DNA of 64,000 nucleotides from Paenibacillus sp. FSL H3-0469 (GCF_038051945.1 NZ_CP150302.1:1364001-1428000); one strand, 5' to 3'. Numbered from the stretch's first letter, positions 33,570 to 43,371 are shown. Numbers and translations: made by a program. Notes: generated from the letters alone by a model not told the origin.

Positions 33570-34013
33570 TTAGCCGTTGGTTATGTGAAGATTCTTGTTT
33601 TTATAATAAAAATAAGGTCCGCACTCGGATTCATGTGTGTTCACATACGTCCACTCAAATTCCGTGTCTACGATATAAATATCATCTTCATAATTAAAAT
33701 CTTCAGCCACAATGTTCTTCGCATTCTCTATAGTTAATGCATAATCAGAATGTTGGTAAAACACATATACACGATTCTTCGATTCATTGTTAAATGCATT
33801 TTTGGCATGTTCCTTCTCGAATACCTCTACTTTTTTGTAGCTGAATAGATGCCATAAAAAGCCATGCAAATATATTTTCCTTTTCTCATCGATGCTAATG
33901 GCCTCGGCAAACTCCTTCTCCCACACGCCTCTAAGGTACTTCCCCCATTTACCAACCTCAGTATATTGAATACTTCGTTTTTGGACTATTTCTGTAAGCT
34001 TTGTTTTCTTCAT
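33570..34013 (-). CDS. DUF4275 family protein
   Basis: 147 residues that match DUF4275 as I know it: WEKEFAEAISIDEKRKIYLHGFLWHLFSY in the first half, VYVFYQHSDY in the middle, and DDIYIVDTEFEWTYVNTHES followed by GPYFYY near the end. Soluble and acidic, with no known activity. The start follows GGGGATGAG. Single gene, divergent from the lipoprotein pseudogene at 34159. Confidence 0.85.
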   Translation of the reverse strand: MKKTKLTEIVQKRSIQYTEVGKWGKYLRGVWEKEFAEAISIDEKRKIYLHGFLWHLFSYKKVEVFEKEHAKNAFNNESKNRVYVFYQHSDYALTIENAKNIVAEDFNYEDDIYIVDTEFEWTYVNTHESECGPYFYYKNKNLHITNG

Positions 34014-34128
34014 TCGTTCTCATCCCCTTTCGTTATATTCCCATACTCCTTTAAATCAACGTTTTCCAGCAAGAAATTAAGTTTATAATATTTTAGCCTA
34101 GATGGAACTATTTCTTTTACTTCCCCGT

Positions 34129-34145
34129 CCTTTTATCATAAAAGG
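34129..34145 (+). promoter_or_regulatory. Palindrome covering a ribosome binding site
   Basis: CCTTTTA-TCA-TAAAAGG is a perfect 7+3+7 inverted repeat whose right arm overlaps the AAAGGAG site of the lipoprotein gene starting at 34159. As RNA it could hide the ribosome binding site. Confidence 0.4.
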
Positions 34146-34158
34146 AGATGAAATAAAG

Positions 34159-34647
34159 ATGAACAGAACCGGACTCACAAAATTAACATTGTAATTTTTG
34201 TTTGCATTTTTGATTAGTTCATGTACATCCTCAACCAAACCTAGTACTGAAAACAATCTCAATAGCGGGGATTGGCCTTCGTACACTTTTGAGGAATTGG
34301 TCGCTAATTCAGACTTGGTTGTATATGGGGAAATCAATGGTACTAAAAATCTTGACGGTGACCCTCCTTCACAAGAATCAAATCTAAATGTCTTGAAAGT
34401 GTTACAAGGTGACGAAACGAATAAAACAATATCTATAAAACTAACAGACCCTTCTTATTATGTTAGTTCAAATTCTAAGTATGTTATGTTCTTAGATTAC
34501 ACAGGCTCTTACTATACACAAAAAACGTATAACTCCCTTTTAATCGAAAATAATGGAGTTATTTCATCTAGACTCCAAGGATTAAGCGGCGACTTTACAA
34601 TAGATGAGGTTCAAAATCATATTTCTAGTGTTATGGCAAAAAAATGA
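34159..34647 (+). pseudogene. Lipoprotein gene with a stop codon inside the signal peptide
   Basis: AAAGGAG precedes ATG 34159. The frame reads MNRTGLTKLTL, TAA, then FLFAFLISSCTSS and continues open to 34647. Replacing the TAA by a Leu codon restores a textbook lipoprotein signal with lipobox ISSC. The remaining 150 codons encode a Tyr/Ser/Asn-rich extracytoplasmic protein with no recognised family. Restart at TTG 34198 has no ribosome binding site. Either a recent nonsense mutation or a sequencing error. Confidence 0.7.
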
Positions 34648-34679
34648 TTCTTCCCCTCACGAATAGGAGCAGTGTATGT

Positions 34680-35240
34680 ATGAACGAAATCAATCTTAAT
34701 GATGAAACCATCCTGACATTATCTGAAGCAGCACATAAATGGGATTTAAGCGCCTCTAGAGTACGGCAAAAAATCAAGGACTTCCCAGCGGGTACCGCCC
34801 GAAAGTTTGGAACGCACTGGGTCGTCCTTGAGGTTGGGATGTTGCAGGTATTTGGTCCCATTATGATTGAAGAGGAAACAGATAAGAATAAATTAAGAAC
34901 TGTTTACAGGACAGTTAAGAGTATGGCTGATGAAGCAGGGCTTTCAGTGGAGCGCACCTTTTCTTCCCACGCGGTTTTGGTAGGCGGGCTATTGCTTGTC
35001 TGGCTGGATAATATGCACTGGAAAGAGCTTAAGTTAGGCGCTTCTGATTACAAAAGCCGTGACTACGGCGGCAAAGAATCATTACGAGCTAAAATGCTAG
35101 ATTTAAAAAGAGAGATTGATGAGCACCACGAAAACGTTAAATGCGGGCGGCCTGTAATGGATAAATTTAATGTTAGCGATAAAATTATTAATTATATGAT
35201 CGATAATAGTATCAAAGTCAGAAAGTCACCAGCCACATAG
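34680..35240 (+). CDS. Helix-turn-helix (excisionase-like) protein
   Basis: 186 residues from ATG 34680 (AGGAG upstream). The N-terminal helix-turn-helix LTLSEAAHKWDLSASRVRQKI is followed by a wing-like FPAGTARKFGTHWVV, as in excisionase/MerR-like DNA-binding proteins. The rest contains a helix pair and a basic C-terminus (SIKVRKSPAT) of unknown type. It probably binds DNA. It is convergent with the metallophosphoesterase gene, 5 nt apart. The partner or target is unknown. Confidence 0.68.
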   Translation: MNEINLNDETILTLSEAAHKWDLSASRVRQKIKDFPAGTARKFGTHWVVLEVGMLQVFGPIMIEEETDKNKLRTVYRTVKSMADEAGLSVERTFSSHAVLVGGLLLVWLDNMHWKELKLGASDYKSRDYGGKESLRAKMLDLKREIDEHHENVKCGRPVMDKFNVSDKIINYMIDNSIKVRKSPAT

Positions 35241-35245
35241 AAACG

Positions 35246-35938
35246 TCATACAATCCTCACCCTGTCCTCATATAGCAGCACCTGCTCATCCGGCAGCTCC
35301 GCATTATGATGAAAATGCCCAAAGAACCATTTTCCATATTCCAGTCTAAACTTAATTTGGTTGAAATACGTATGCATAAGATCAACTTCCACATTCGTAT
35401 TATAGCGCTCTTTGATCCACTGAAGCGCATCATAGGAGCACGTGTGGGTCAATACATAGTCAACCTTCCACTGGTTCATCTCCAGATTGCGGATGCCTTC
35501 CTGGTACTCTTCAGGGCTTGGCATTTCGCGTTCCCACCAGGAGACGCCAGCCTTCCTGTACTCCTTGTCATGAGAAGCCGCTCCGCCAAAGGTGAAAAAG
35601 CTCTTCCCTTCGATCTCAAAAACTTGCCCGCGCATTAGATGAATGATACTGGGAGTAATGTGATGTACCTGACCCCCATTCCATTCGGAGACTGGATAGG
35701 ACTCCAGCAAATCAAAGTTCTCATGGTTCCCGTCAATGAACAGGGTGGTCCATGGTTTCTCTGTAAGCCATTTTAGCCAAAAACGATCCTCTTTGTCATC
35801 TGCCCACAGCAAGCCGAAATCGCCAACGATAATGACGTAATCCTGCTTCGTCAGCGTCCTGCCCTCAGGAAAGTTCCTGGAGTTAAAGCGGCTGGCCACA
35901 CTGATGGAACCGTGAATGTCGCCTGTTATGTAGATCAT
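35246..35938 (-). CDS. Metallophosphoesterase
   Basis: 230 residues of the calcineurin-like phosphoesterase fold with all metal motifs: GDIHG (residues 6-10), GDFG (about 41), GNHEN (about 71), THTCS (about 165) and GHFHH (about 209). Hydrolyses a phosphate ester or phosphodiester; the substrate is unknown. AGGAGG precedes the ATG. It follows the short frame at 35953-36105 and the beta-lactamase-family gene on the same strand. Confidence 0.92.
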   Translation of the reverse strand: MIYITGDIHGSISVASRFNSRNFPEGRTLTKQDYVIIVGDFGLLWADDKEDRFWLKWLTEKPWTTLFIDGNHENFDLLESYPVSEWNGGQVHHITPSIIHLMRGQVFEIEGKSFFTFGGAASHDKEYRKAGVSWWEREMPSPEEYQEGIRNLEMNQWKVDYVLTHTCSYDALQWIKERYNTNVEVDLMHTYFNQIKFRLEYGKWFFGHFHHNAELPDEQVLLYEDRVRIV

Positions 35939-35952
35939 GGGATCTCCTCCTA

Positions 35953-36105
35953 TCAGAGGGCGTTTGATTGGACCGCAAAAGCATATTTCTTCTCCTGCTT
36001 CTCCCAGGTTGCATTTATGATAAACCTTCTAAATTCTTTTTTATCTTGTTCATAGTGAGAGCTTAAGTAAGAAGCGATGTGCGTTTCTAAATTGAAGCTA
36101 TACAC
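35953..36105 (-). CDS. Short reading frame between beta-lactamase and phosphoesterase genes; possible remnant
   Basis: Fifty sense codons in the same frame as the upstream beta-lactamase-family gene, directly after its TAA: GTG, then YSFNLETHIASYLSSHYEQ and DKKEFRRFIINATWEKQ, to AFAVQSNAL. The composition looks coding. A weak AAGGTG overlaps the GTG. It is either a small gene or the tail of a lost gene. Family not recognised. Confidence 0.35.
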   Translation of the reverse strand: MYSFNLETHIASYLSSHYEQDKKEFRRFIINATWEKQEKKYAFAVQSNAL

Positions 36106-36108
36106 ACC

Positions 36109-37587
36109 TTAACGCCAATGTCTGCCTGCCAGGACCATAGACAACACGCAGCTAAGCGAAGCCAGCCCCATCCACAGCAAGACCGAATAGGACATCCATA
36201 CACTAATCATAGTGTAATTGTAATTTACCAATAAAGGCCAGCCCAGCACAACTAGCAGCAACAGTGCTCTTATAATCAGCGTAACACGCGCCTTGATTTT
36301 TTGACGGCTGATTCCCTTCTCCGTGGCAAAATCGCTTCTCCCTGCCGCCAGCCGGATGAGCTTAAACGTAATCCCGATCACAGTTAACACAACTAACAAC
36401 GAAGCTATCCCGTCCATTAGGATATAGGTATCATCATACTTAAAGGTCTTCATCGGCTGCCCTTGCATCCGGTCATAGATATTCTGGGCAATGAGCGTGG
36501 GTGCGGTAGAGTTCAGGTTAGCCAGTACGAACACCCCCTCCTTCCGCTGCGGATCGATGATTACCTGGGAGGAATAATTCGGGTTGCTGCCGCTATGACG
36601 GATTACATGCGTCTCCGAGTTTTGGCTCCAGCCGAAGGCATAGCGCAGGTCTTCACTTTCATGCCTCGCTGTACGGAGGTCAAGCTCATGAGATTGCTGA
36701 ATGGCCTTGTTCAGTTCATCTGGAATATCGCTGCTTCCCAGCTGGGCATTGACCCAGTGCTGCAAATCGTTCAGATTGGTGACCAGATACCCTGCGGCTA
36801 TATTTCCGTAGTATCTGGGAGCATCGTAAGCCATGCTTTTGCCAAAAAACACCCGGTACCCCTGAGCAAGCTGCTCCGGCTTCCGTTCCCGCCCTGTAGA
36901 GAAATAGCTGTCGTTCATCCCCAGCGGCTTCAGAATGTACTCCGTCACATATTCCTGATAACTCATCCCTGTAACTTGTTCAATAATCCCTGCCAGAATA
37001 TCGTAGTTCACTGTTGCGTACTGATACGCACTGCCCGGCTGGGTATCCAGCGCTAGGCTGGACATCTTATGTATGGTCGCTGTAAGCTGCTCCCTCCCTG
37101 AACCTTCAGGGATCAGGCGAATGCTCCACGATGGTATTCCGCTAGTATGTGCAAGTAGCTGGTTAATTGAGATCTTGGCCTTCTCCCCTTTATAGGTTGG
37201 AGCAAACTCTGGCAGATATTGCGAGACATCATCGGTAAAAGCCAATTCCCCTTGATCCTGTTGCATAATCACAGCCAGCGCTGTAAAGGCCTTGGTCGTT
37301 GAGCCTAGTTCAAAAAGCGACTCCGCTGTAACTGGCCTTCGCTTCTCCTTATCGGCATAGCCGTAGGTTTGGAAATCGGTCTTACCACCTCTGGCGGACA
37401 AGATCGCTACACCTGGGGTCGCTGTCTTGTCCATGATGCTCTGCACCATGCCGGACTCACTGTCAATCTTCCCTGCGGCCAAAAGAGTTCCAATCTCATG
37501 CCAGCATGCAGCCGTAGCAATGACTACAATCAGCAGCATCGCAATGCCTTTTAGCAGTATTTCTGTTCTACGCGTTGATCTCTTCAT
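36109..37587 (-). CDS. Serine beta-lactamase-family (class C-like) membrane protein
   Basis: 492 residues. An N-terminal membrane segment (about 12-34) precedes an extracytoplasmic penicillin-binding-fold domain with catalytic STTK (ELGSTTKAF, about 92-95) and HSGS (about 334). The usual YxN tyrosine region reads QYATVNYD, so the Asn is replaced. Three C-terminal membrane segments follow (about 388-490). Such proteins are esterases or D-Ala peptide hydrolases rather than resistance enzymes. A decayed copy of part of this gene lies at 50846-51003. Confidence 0.88.
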   Translation of the reverse strand: MKRSTRRTEILLKGIAMLLIVVIATAACWHEIGTLLAAGKIDSESGMVQSIMDKTATPGVAILSARGGKTDFQTYGYADKEKRRPVTAESLFELGSTTKAFTALAVIMQQDQGELAFTDDVSQYLPEFAPTYKGEKAKISINQLLAHTSGIPSWSIRLIPEGSGREQLTATIHKMSSLALDTQPGSAYQYATVNYDILAGIIEQVTGMSYQEYVTEYILKPLGMNDSYFSTGRERKPEQLAQGYRVFFGKSMAYDAPRYYGNIAAGYLVTNLNDLQHWVNAQLGSSDIPDELNKAIQQSHELDLRTARHESEDLRYAFGWSQNSETHVIRHSGSNPNYSSQVIIDPQRKEGVFVLANLNSTAPTLIAQNIYDRMQGQPMKTFKYDDTYILMDGIASLLVVLTVIGITFKLIRLAAGRSDFATEKGISRQKIKARVTLIIRALLLLVVLGWPLLVNYNYTMISVWMSYSVLLWMGLASLSCVLSMVLAGRHWR

Positions 37588-37831
37588 GGTTATGCTCCTT
37601 CAAGTAGGGTCATCTGGATCAATTTACACTTATCTAGTATGACGGCTTGCAGCAGCCTTTCCCTGCACTATACGTGATTAGTACTTTACCCCGACAAAAA
37701 GAAGTCCATTTACGGAGTATAAAGAAAAGTTTTTTTAGTTTGACCTTGCAGTATAGTTCAACCCTTATAGTGAAATATAGTTAAGGATGCTTTTAAACTA
37801 AATTTATAAAAGATTGTGAGAGAGGTATATT

Positions 37832-39682
37832 ATGAGAAGTAAATGTAATGGAGAATTGTCGGGGATTGTATTCCTGCTTCTGGCACTTGGTGCCTCTGTA
37901 TTTATCGGGAAAGAAATGTTGTTCGCTGTACTAGCAATAATCGTTCTATTGGCACAATTAGGGATATATACTTTCCAACGCAATAAAAGAGGTAATAGGT
38001 TCTGGGTCTATGCAGTTGCCCTGCTAACCGAGATTTTATTCTTAGTCACTAATGAACCTTGGATGTTTATACTCGCTATTTTACTGCTTATCGTCGCAGG
38101 GGTATGGAATGTGTTTTTTGCGGGTGAAGTGCGTAAGAGCGGGAAGGTTTTGCTAGTAGTTCGGAGAGTATTGTACGGTATTGTGGCTGTGATTGCCAGT
38201 GTTTTTTGGATCGTTAATATCTATGCTCAGCCGATTACCCGGTCCGTTACTCTGCCAGCTGATTTAAATGTTGAAGTCAACAATGACAAGCTTGATTCTC
38301 CAACCACCATGTTGAAAAATATAGAAATTATGAATTCCTTCGGCAGCCGTACAACGGGCTCAGAAGGTCACAATCAGTTCATTGCCTGGTTACAGCAGCA
38401 GGTGACGGATATGGGCCTTACGGTATACCGTGACGAGTACACTTTTGACCGCTGGGAAGAGAAGACAAGCTCTGTGATCATAGATAACCAGGAAATCCAT
38501 GTATCCTCTGCGTTTCCATACTCCGGGGAGACCGATAGCAATGGAGTAACTGGAGAACTTGTCTACACCAAACCTGGTGAGTATGAGGATGCCAAGGGTA
38601 AAATAGCTGTCGTTGAAATCAAGAACCTAAAGAATTTCCCCATCGCACTGGTTATGAACCTACGTAATACCTTTAAAGCGCCGGACAGTATTCCTTCAGA
38701 TGAAGGCGATCTAGTCCTTACCACAGGTTTGAAGCACGCTAAGTTGGATGAAGCAAAGGAACAGGGCGTGAAAGCAGTCATCATCGTCTGGGATGGCGTT
38801 TCAGATGAAAAGGCTGAAAAGCAATACCTCCCCTTCACCGAGCATTATTTCGGAATCCCGGCAGTTTGGGTCAATAAAACAGAAGGGAAAAAAGTGGTCA
38901 ATGCAGCTAAGGAACATAAGGCGGGCACAGTGATTTTAGAGGCAGAGAAACAGGAACATGCGCCGACTGAATCTTTTTATGTGAAAATTGAAGGAAAGAA
39001 CAAAAAGGAATCGATCATCGTTAATACGCATACTGACGGTGTAAATGTGGTAGAAGAAGACGGTGCGATTGGAATGCTCTCCATGATTCGTTACCTGCAG
39101 CAGCAGGAGCAACCCGAACGGACTATGATCTTCACCTTCGTAACAGGACATTTCCGATTGCCTGAATTCAAAGGTACCTCGCAGGCAACCTCAACCTGGA
39201 TGCAGGCACATCCTGAGCTGTGGGATGGTACAGATGGGCACCTGAAAGCCGTGGCAGGACTCACTGTAGAACATCTAGGCAGCTTGGAATGGAAGGACAA
39301 TGCTTACGGACAATATGGACCCACTGGAGAAATAAGCACTGAATTTGCCTATGCAGGAAATGAAATCATGGAAGCCATTTGGAAGAAAGCCGTTGAAGAT
39401 AGAAGTAACACCAGGACCGTTATCCTGCGCGGACATAATAAGTTTCAATTCGGTGAGAGTCAGCCCCTGTTCAATGCCGGGATTCCAATGATTGGACTCA
39501 TCCCCATGCCAGATTATCTGCTGGTAGATAGTGCAGACAGAGAAATGGATAAATTCGATGTGAACCTGATGCACGAACAAGTCGGGTCTCTATTGAAAGC
39601 ATTACAGCTTATGGATCGTACAGAGACTACGGAGTTGGGGACGGCGGACCGGTATTCGTTTTTCTTGGGGCGGACGAAGTAG
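37832..39682 (+). CDS. M28-type aminopeptidase with N-terminal membrane domain
   Basis: 616 residues. Four membrane segments lie in the first 135 residues. An extracytoplasmic region follows with a PA-like insertion (VTGELVYTKPGEYEDAKGKIAVVEI, about 237-261) and an M28 peptidase core (VNTHTDGVNVVEEDGAIGML, about 397-416; FGESQPLFNAGIPMIGL near 540). The HTD supplies zinc ligands; other ligands are less clear, so activity is not assured. Start ATG 37832 follows GAGAGAGG. A fragment of an inositol-monophosphatase-like gene lies just after its stop. Confidence 0.82.
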   Translation: MRSKCNGELSGIVFLLLALGASVFIGKEMLFAVLAIIVLLAQLGIYTFQRNKRGNRFWVYAVALLTEILFLVTNEPWMFILAILLLIVAGVWNVFFAGEVRKSGKVLLVVRRVLYGIVAVIASVFWIVNIYAQPITRSVTLPADLNVEVNNDKLDSPTTMLKNIEIMNSFGSRTTGSEGHNQFIAWLQQQVTDMGLTVYRDEYTFDRWEEKTSSVIIDNQEIHVSSAFPYSGETDSNGVTGELVYTKPGEYEDAKGKIAVVEIKNLKNFPIALVMNLRNTFKAPDSIPSDEGDLVLTTGLKHAKLDEAKEQGVKAVIIVWDGVSDEKAEKQYLPFTEHYFGIPAVWVNKTEGKKVVNAAKEHKAGTVILEAEKQEHAPTESFYVKIEGKNKKESIIVNTHTDGVNVVEEDGAIGMLSMIRYLQQQEQPERTMIFTFVTGHFRLPEFKGTSQATSTWMQAHPELWDGTDGHLKAVAGLTVEHLGSLEWKDNAYGQYGPTGEISTEFAYAGNEIMEAIWKKAVEDRSNTRTVILRGHNKFQFGESQPLFNAGIPMIGLIPMPDYLLVDSADREMDKFDVNLMHEQVGSLLKALQLMDRTETTELGTADRYSFFLGRTK

Positions 39683-39691
39683 TTGCATGAT

Positions 39692-39774
39692 AAATTTTGC
39701 TCTGAACCTGCCGCATTACCCCATTCATTGGCTTTTGCCCTTGATGGCGCAATGCTGGCAGGTGCCGTATATAG
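39692..39774 (+). pseudogene. Decayed inositol monophosphatase fragment
   Basis: About 83 bp closely match 51896-51979 of the intact gene at 51609, including GAACCTGCCGCATTAC and TTGGCTTTTGCCCTTGATGG, with a one-base deletion that shifts the frame. It covers only the segment after the DPLDGT motif. It lies 10 nt after the M28 stop. Confidence 0.8.
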
Positions 39775-39793
39775 TGGCGGCAGGTAGACCTCA

Positions 39794-40432
39794 CTATCTT
39801 ATGGGCGTTAAGATACCCCCGTCCATTTCAGAAACAGTATCGCATAACACTTCAATATCCTCAGCATAATGCGAAGATAAAATGATGGTAGTCCCTTCTT
39901 TGTTCAGTTCTTTGAACACCTCGCGTATTTGCAAAACGCCCTGCTTGTCCAATCCATTCATTGGCTCATCCAGAATGAGCAACGGTGGCTTTTCCATAAT
40001 GGCTTGAGCAATCCCTAGACGGTGGCGCATACCTAACGAGTATTTTCTCACATGTTTTTTACTGTCCGGGTCGAGTCCCACACGCCTCAAAGTATCATGA
40101 ATTTCTTCTTCTGTTATCAGCCCACGAATCGAGGCAAGCAACTTTAAGTTTTTAAAACCGCTGAGAGAACCGATGAACCCAGGGTCTTCTATAATTAGAC
40201 CAATGTTCTGCGCCACAGCAGGCTTGACCGGCTGTCCGTCAATATGTATACTTCCAGAGCTAAGTTGCATGAAACCACAGATACATTTGAACAGAACTGT
40301 CTTCCCCGAGCCATTCCGTCCAATAATTCCATGAATCCGGCCGGTCTCGAATTTGACTGTCACCTGATTTAGCGCTGTTGTCTCCTTGAATTGCTTGCTG
40401 GCCTCCAATACTTCAACCTTATATGGATTCAC
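39794..40432 (-). CDS. ABC transporter ATP-binding protein
   Basis: 212 residues from GTG 40432. Walker A GRNGSGKT (about 38-45), signature YSLGMRHRLGIA (about 132), Walker B LLILDEPMNGLD (about 152) and H-loop SSHYAED (about 187). It energises the two ABC-2 permeases encoded immediately upstream; its start overlaps the permease stop (TGATGTG). It belongs to the DUF2712 peptide locus and probably exports the peptide or provides immunity (inference). Confidence 0.92.
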   Translation of the reverse strand: MNPYKVEVLEASKQFKETTALNQVTVKFETGRIHGIIGRNGSGKTVLFKCICGFMQLSSGSIHIDGQPVKPAVAQNIGLIIEDPGFIGSLSGFKNLKLLASIRGLITEEEIHDTLRRVGLDPDSKKHVRKYSLGMRHRLGIAQAIMEKPPLLILDEPMNGLDKQGVLQIREVFKELNKEGTTIILSSHYAEDIEVLCDTVSEMDGGILTPIR

Positions 40433-40433
40433 A

Positions 40434-41312
40434 TCAACTTCTCCCTTCCTGTATATTCATATCGCGTCTGCAAAAAACAATAACTGAGACAACACTCATG
40501 AACAGAATCGCGATTACAAGAACGCTCACTGCATAGACCGGAGAGGGTAACTGGCCCGTACCGCCCCAATCCAGATAAAACATACTGCTCCAGTTAAGTG
40601 GTGATACATAATAGATGATACGACCATAAGCCATCTTCCCTACATAAACAGAAAAGTAGGAAATGAAAGTGAATATGCCTGCGGCGATTAATCCACTTAG
40701 TCTGCCTATAACAACCTGAAAACAGAAGATGAGGACACCGATGAATATGGATACGAGCCAAAACATCCCAAAACTAATCAGCATAGCCGAACTCGCAGAA
40801 AAAAGGGTAATCACAGGGGCGCCAATTTCCACAAATGGTGTAATTCCATATTTATTCAGGCTATTGCGATTGAATGCAATTGTCTTTAAAACCGCTCCCC
40901 AATCGGAACTAAATTGAACGTGGGGAATAAGCACGAGCATAGACATTACCATAAAAAAAGCAGTATAAACAAATGCGGCTAACACGATATAAAGAAGTTG
41001 TCCAATCGCCCAATCTCTTTTGCTCATGCGGATCATCAGGTAAGGTGTATGACTATCCATAAACGGAGCATCGCAAAATAGCAATGTAGTCAGACAGCCA
41101 AAAATGGGGAATAAGACAGGGACACTCATTAAATAGGGAAATACCCAGGGAGATACGGACGTATTCACAGCAGCAGCATAATCCGAAATCCAGGAAAACA
41201 TCCACAAGGAGAAGGAGAAAACTACAATGGCAAGTGAATAGATTCGTGGGGTGACTATCCATTTTTTGAAGTTGAGCTGCGCACAGAGCCATATAGTTTT
41301 GACCTCAATCAT
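40434..41312 (-). CDS. ABC-2 type permease subunit
   Basis: 292 residues from ATG 41312 (GGAGGAGAG upstream) with about six membrane segments. It starts MIEVKTIWLCAQLNFKKWIV and has a large central loop (about 110-170). It overlaps the previous permease gene by 8 nt and the ATPase gene follows directly, so the three form one transporter. Substrate unknown; linked to the DUF2712 peptide by the operon. Confidence 0.85.
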   Translation of the reverse strand: MIEVKTIWLCAQLNFKKWIVTPRIYSLAIVVFSFSLWMFSWISDYAAAVNTSVSPWVFPYLMSVPVLFPIFGCLTTLLFCDAPFMDSHTPYLMIRMSKRDWAIGQLLYIVLAAFVYTAFFMVMSMLVLIPHVQFSSDWGAVLKTIAFNRNSLNKYGITPFVEIGAPVITLFSASSAMLISFGMFWLVSIFIGVLIFCFQVVIGRLSGLIAAGIFTFISYFSVYVGKMAYGRIIYYVSPLNWSSMFYLDWGGTGQLPSPVYAVSVLVIAILFMSVVSVIVFCRRDMNIQEGRS

Positions 41313-42069
41313 GCTGCACTCTCCTCCCGATTTGTCCGATGGTTCCATACCCCATCAACCAAATTAAACACATGACCATTCCGAACTTAAAAAGTAATGA
41401 AGCCATCGGAGACCCCGCATGGTAAGTGCCTTCCACCAGCATCCCTGGGTTCAAGAAAGGCGGAATATCCCAATATCTTGTTAGCCTTAGCCAAACAAAA
41501 TAGAGAACAACTGGGGCTGTTAAAGCCGTCCATTTATTCGGGATATATGCCGAAATCCATAGGGCTATCACCGCAAACAATGCAGAGGACAAGGACAAAT
41601 GAGCTGCTGCACTTAGCAAGTAGGTCCATGGCTTCCCGGCATCTAACAAAACAGCGTAGGCATCACCGGTCTGAAAGGTTGTATACAAAGGTAACTGAAT
41701 CCGCAATAGCAACACATGCAGCAAAATCCCAGTAAAAGTAGTCAAAAAACCTGACGCTGCACTCACCATTAGTTTACTAATGGCGTATGCCCTTACACCC
41801 GAGCGTATAATCCAGAAGCTAACCGCACGCTCCTCCCATTCCGAAGCAAAGGTAATGGCAAAAGGAAGTAAAGGTAAGATCCCGACAATTAAAGGGATGT
41901 TTCCACTACCGCTTATGATTGCAACGGATAGCACATCCGATTGGGGATTGATCATTCCTATCGAGGTCATCAGTAGTACAACTGTCACCATACTGACGCT
42001 GAGCAGAAAATTCCAAGAAAAAAGCGCTCGGCTAAATCCGACCCTTAATAAAGAAGAAATTGGTTTCAT
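41305..42069 (-). CDS. ABC-2 type permease subunit
   Basis: 254 residues with about six hydrophobic segments (for example MVTVVLLMTSIGMI at about 27, and HLSLSSALFAVIALWISAY near 158). It is the first of two permease genes and starts 9 nt after the lipoprotein stop. Sequence similarity to the next permease is not obvious by eye, but the hydropathy is alike. Part of the same putative peptide-export or immunity operon. Confidence 0.82.
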   Translation of the reverse strand: MKPISSLLRVGFSRALFSWNFLLSVSMVTVVLLMTSIGMINPQSDVLSVAIISGSGNIPLIVGILPLLPFAITFASEWEERAVSFWIIRSGVRAYAISKLMVSAASGFLTTFTGILLHVLLLRIQLPLYTTFQTGDAYAVLLDAGKPWTYLLSAAAHLSLSSALFAVIALWISAYIPNKWTALTAPVVLYFVWLRLTRYWDIPPFLNPGMLVEGTYHAGSPMASLLFKFGMVMCLIWLMGYGTIGQIGRRVQHD

Positions 42070-42078
42070 TAGGAAGAG

Positions 42079-43275
42079 TCACCTCATCCCTGAAATTTTG
42101 TCACCAGTTATCGCATTGACTACAAATTTGCTATAGTCCTCGAAAGGTAACGTTGTTTGGTTATTGGGATCAGACCATACAACGGGCTTGGCAATCTGGA
42201 AAACCCACGCTGGTATTAGCTGATAAGTCTGGTCGTCTGGCATAGACACGTAATTAAGCTCAGCAGACACTATCTTCGTCCCTTCATCTAGCAGCAGCTC
42301 CTTGTAGTCACTGAACAGCACCTCCAGAGCAGCGGCAGCACCAATAAGCGGCTTCTCTTCGGCTTCCTTTGTACCTTCAATGTCAAATAAATTCTGAGCA
42401 ATTAAACTTATTATTCCGTTTTTGGTGAAGGTTACGCTGATTATAGAATTCTTCATTATATTTCCGTCAGGGCCATTTGCTGTTCCCTTCTTCCATTCCC
42501 AAGGTACAGGAACGAAAGGAATGTCATCTATCTGTTGTAAAAAGTGAAATTCGTACGCCTCGTCCTCTTTCGAAAAGCTCACTTGTTCCAGATTGTCCTG
42601 ATTCTTATTCTCCTCTAAATAAAGTGCGTAATGCTTGCGCATCGTGTCTAAATCAAGCGAATAGGTTTCAGCCAGTATAAGCGGCGGGAAACCGATTGAT
42701 TCCAGTTTCTTTTTGACTGTTGTTAACGCATCCGTATAACTCATGAAGGACAAATCGGCCGTGGAAGCGTAATCACTCCGTAATTTGCTTTTTAATAGCT
42801 GTTCGCTCATGTCTGGAGGACCCACTGTTTTGGCGATCACATAGGGATACTTCTCTTTTTGATTGTTGAGCTGTACTGTATAGGATAGTCCCCCGTTGAC
42901 ATCCACTTTTTTACCGAATGCTTTTCCTCCGTCATATACGGTAAGGTATTCTGCAAAAGAGTTGTCTCCGGTTTGGACCCACTGTCCGACTGCCTGTAAC
43001 TCCGATGCGACGACTTCTTTGAGTAAAAGACCTCTTTTAACCATGTCAGGATCTAATTCCAACATACCGGTTTTAAATGTTTTAGCACTGGACCTATCTT
43101 TAACGCTTGCCACATCAAATGCAATCGTAAGATTGTTGGGTAAGGTTGCAGTTTGCAAAAAGGTGCTCAGGTCTACTCCTTCCGATAGCTTATTAGAGTC
43201 AGAGGAATCTTTACAAGCAGTAATAGAAAGTAAAAGAATTATACTTATTATAAGTGATGAAAGCTGTTTTCTCAT
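42079..43275 (-). CDS. Large lipoprotein of the DUF2712-linked operon
   Basis: 398 residues. The lipoprotein signal MRKQLSSLIISIILLLSITACKD has lipobox SITAC. The extracytoplasmic part is strand-rich and ends with QLIPAWVFQIAKPV and FVVNAITGDKISG, a pattern resembling YycH/PepSY-like extracellular regulatory domains. Similar proteins accompany lactococcin 972-like loci, where a large surface protein takes part in immunity or processing. Function is inferred from context only. Confidence 0.75.
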   Translation of the reverse strand: MRKQLSSLIISIILLLSITACKDSSDSNKLSEGVDLSTFLQTATLPNNLTIAFDVASVKDRSSAKTFKTGMLELDPDMVKRGLLLKEVVASELQAVGQWVQTGDNSFAEYLTVYDGGKAFGKKVDVNGGLSYTVQLNNQKEKYPYVIAKTVGPPDMSEQLLKSKLRSDYASTADLSFMSYTDALTTVKKKLESIGFPPLILAETYSLDLDTMRKHYALYLEENKNQDNLEQVSFSKEDEAYEFHFLQQIDDIPFVPVPWEWKKGTANGPDGNIMKNSIISVTFTKNGIISLIAQNLFDIEGTKEAEEKPLIGAAAALEVLFSDYKELLLDEGTKIVSAELNYVSMPDDQTYQLIPAWVFQIAKPVVWSDPNNQTTLPFEDYSKFVVNAITGDKISGMR

Positions 43276-43371
43276 CGTAAGGAAGACCCTCCTTAGACAA
43301 AGATTATGTTAGAAATGCAGGTAGCGAGTACACCTGCATTTAGAACGCCAAAACATTCGTATTTGTGCTAC

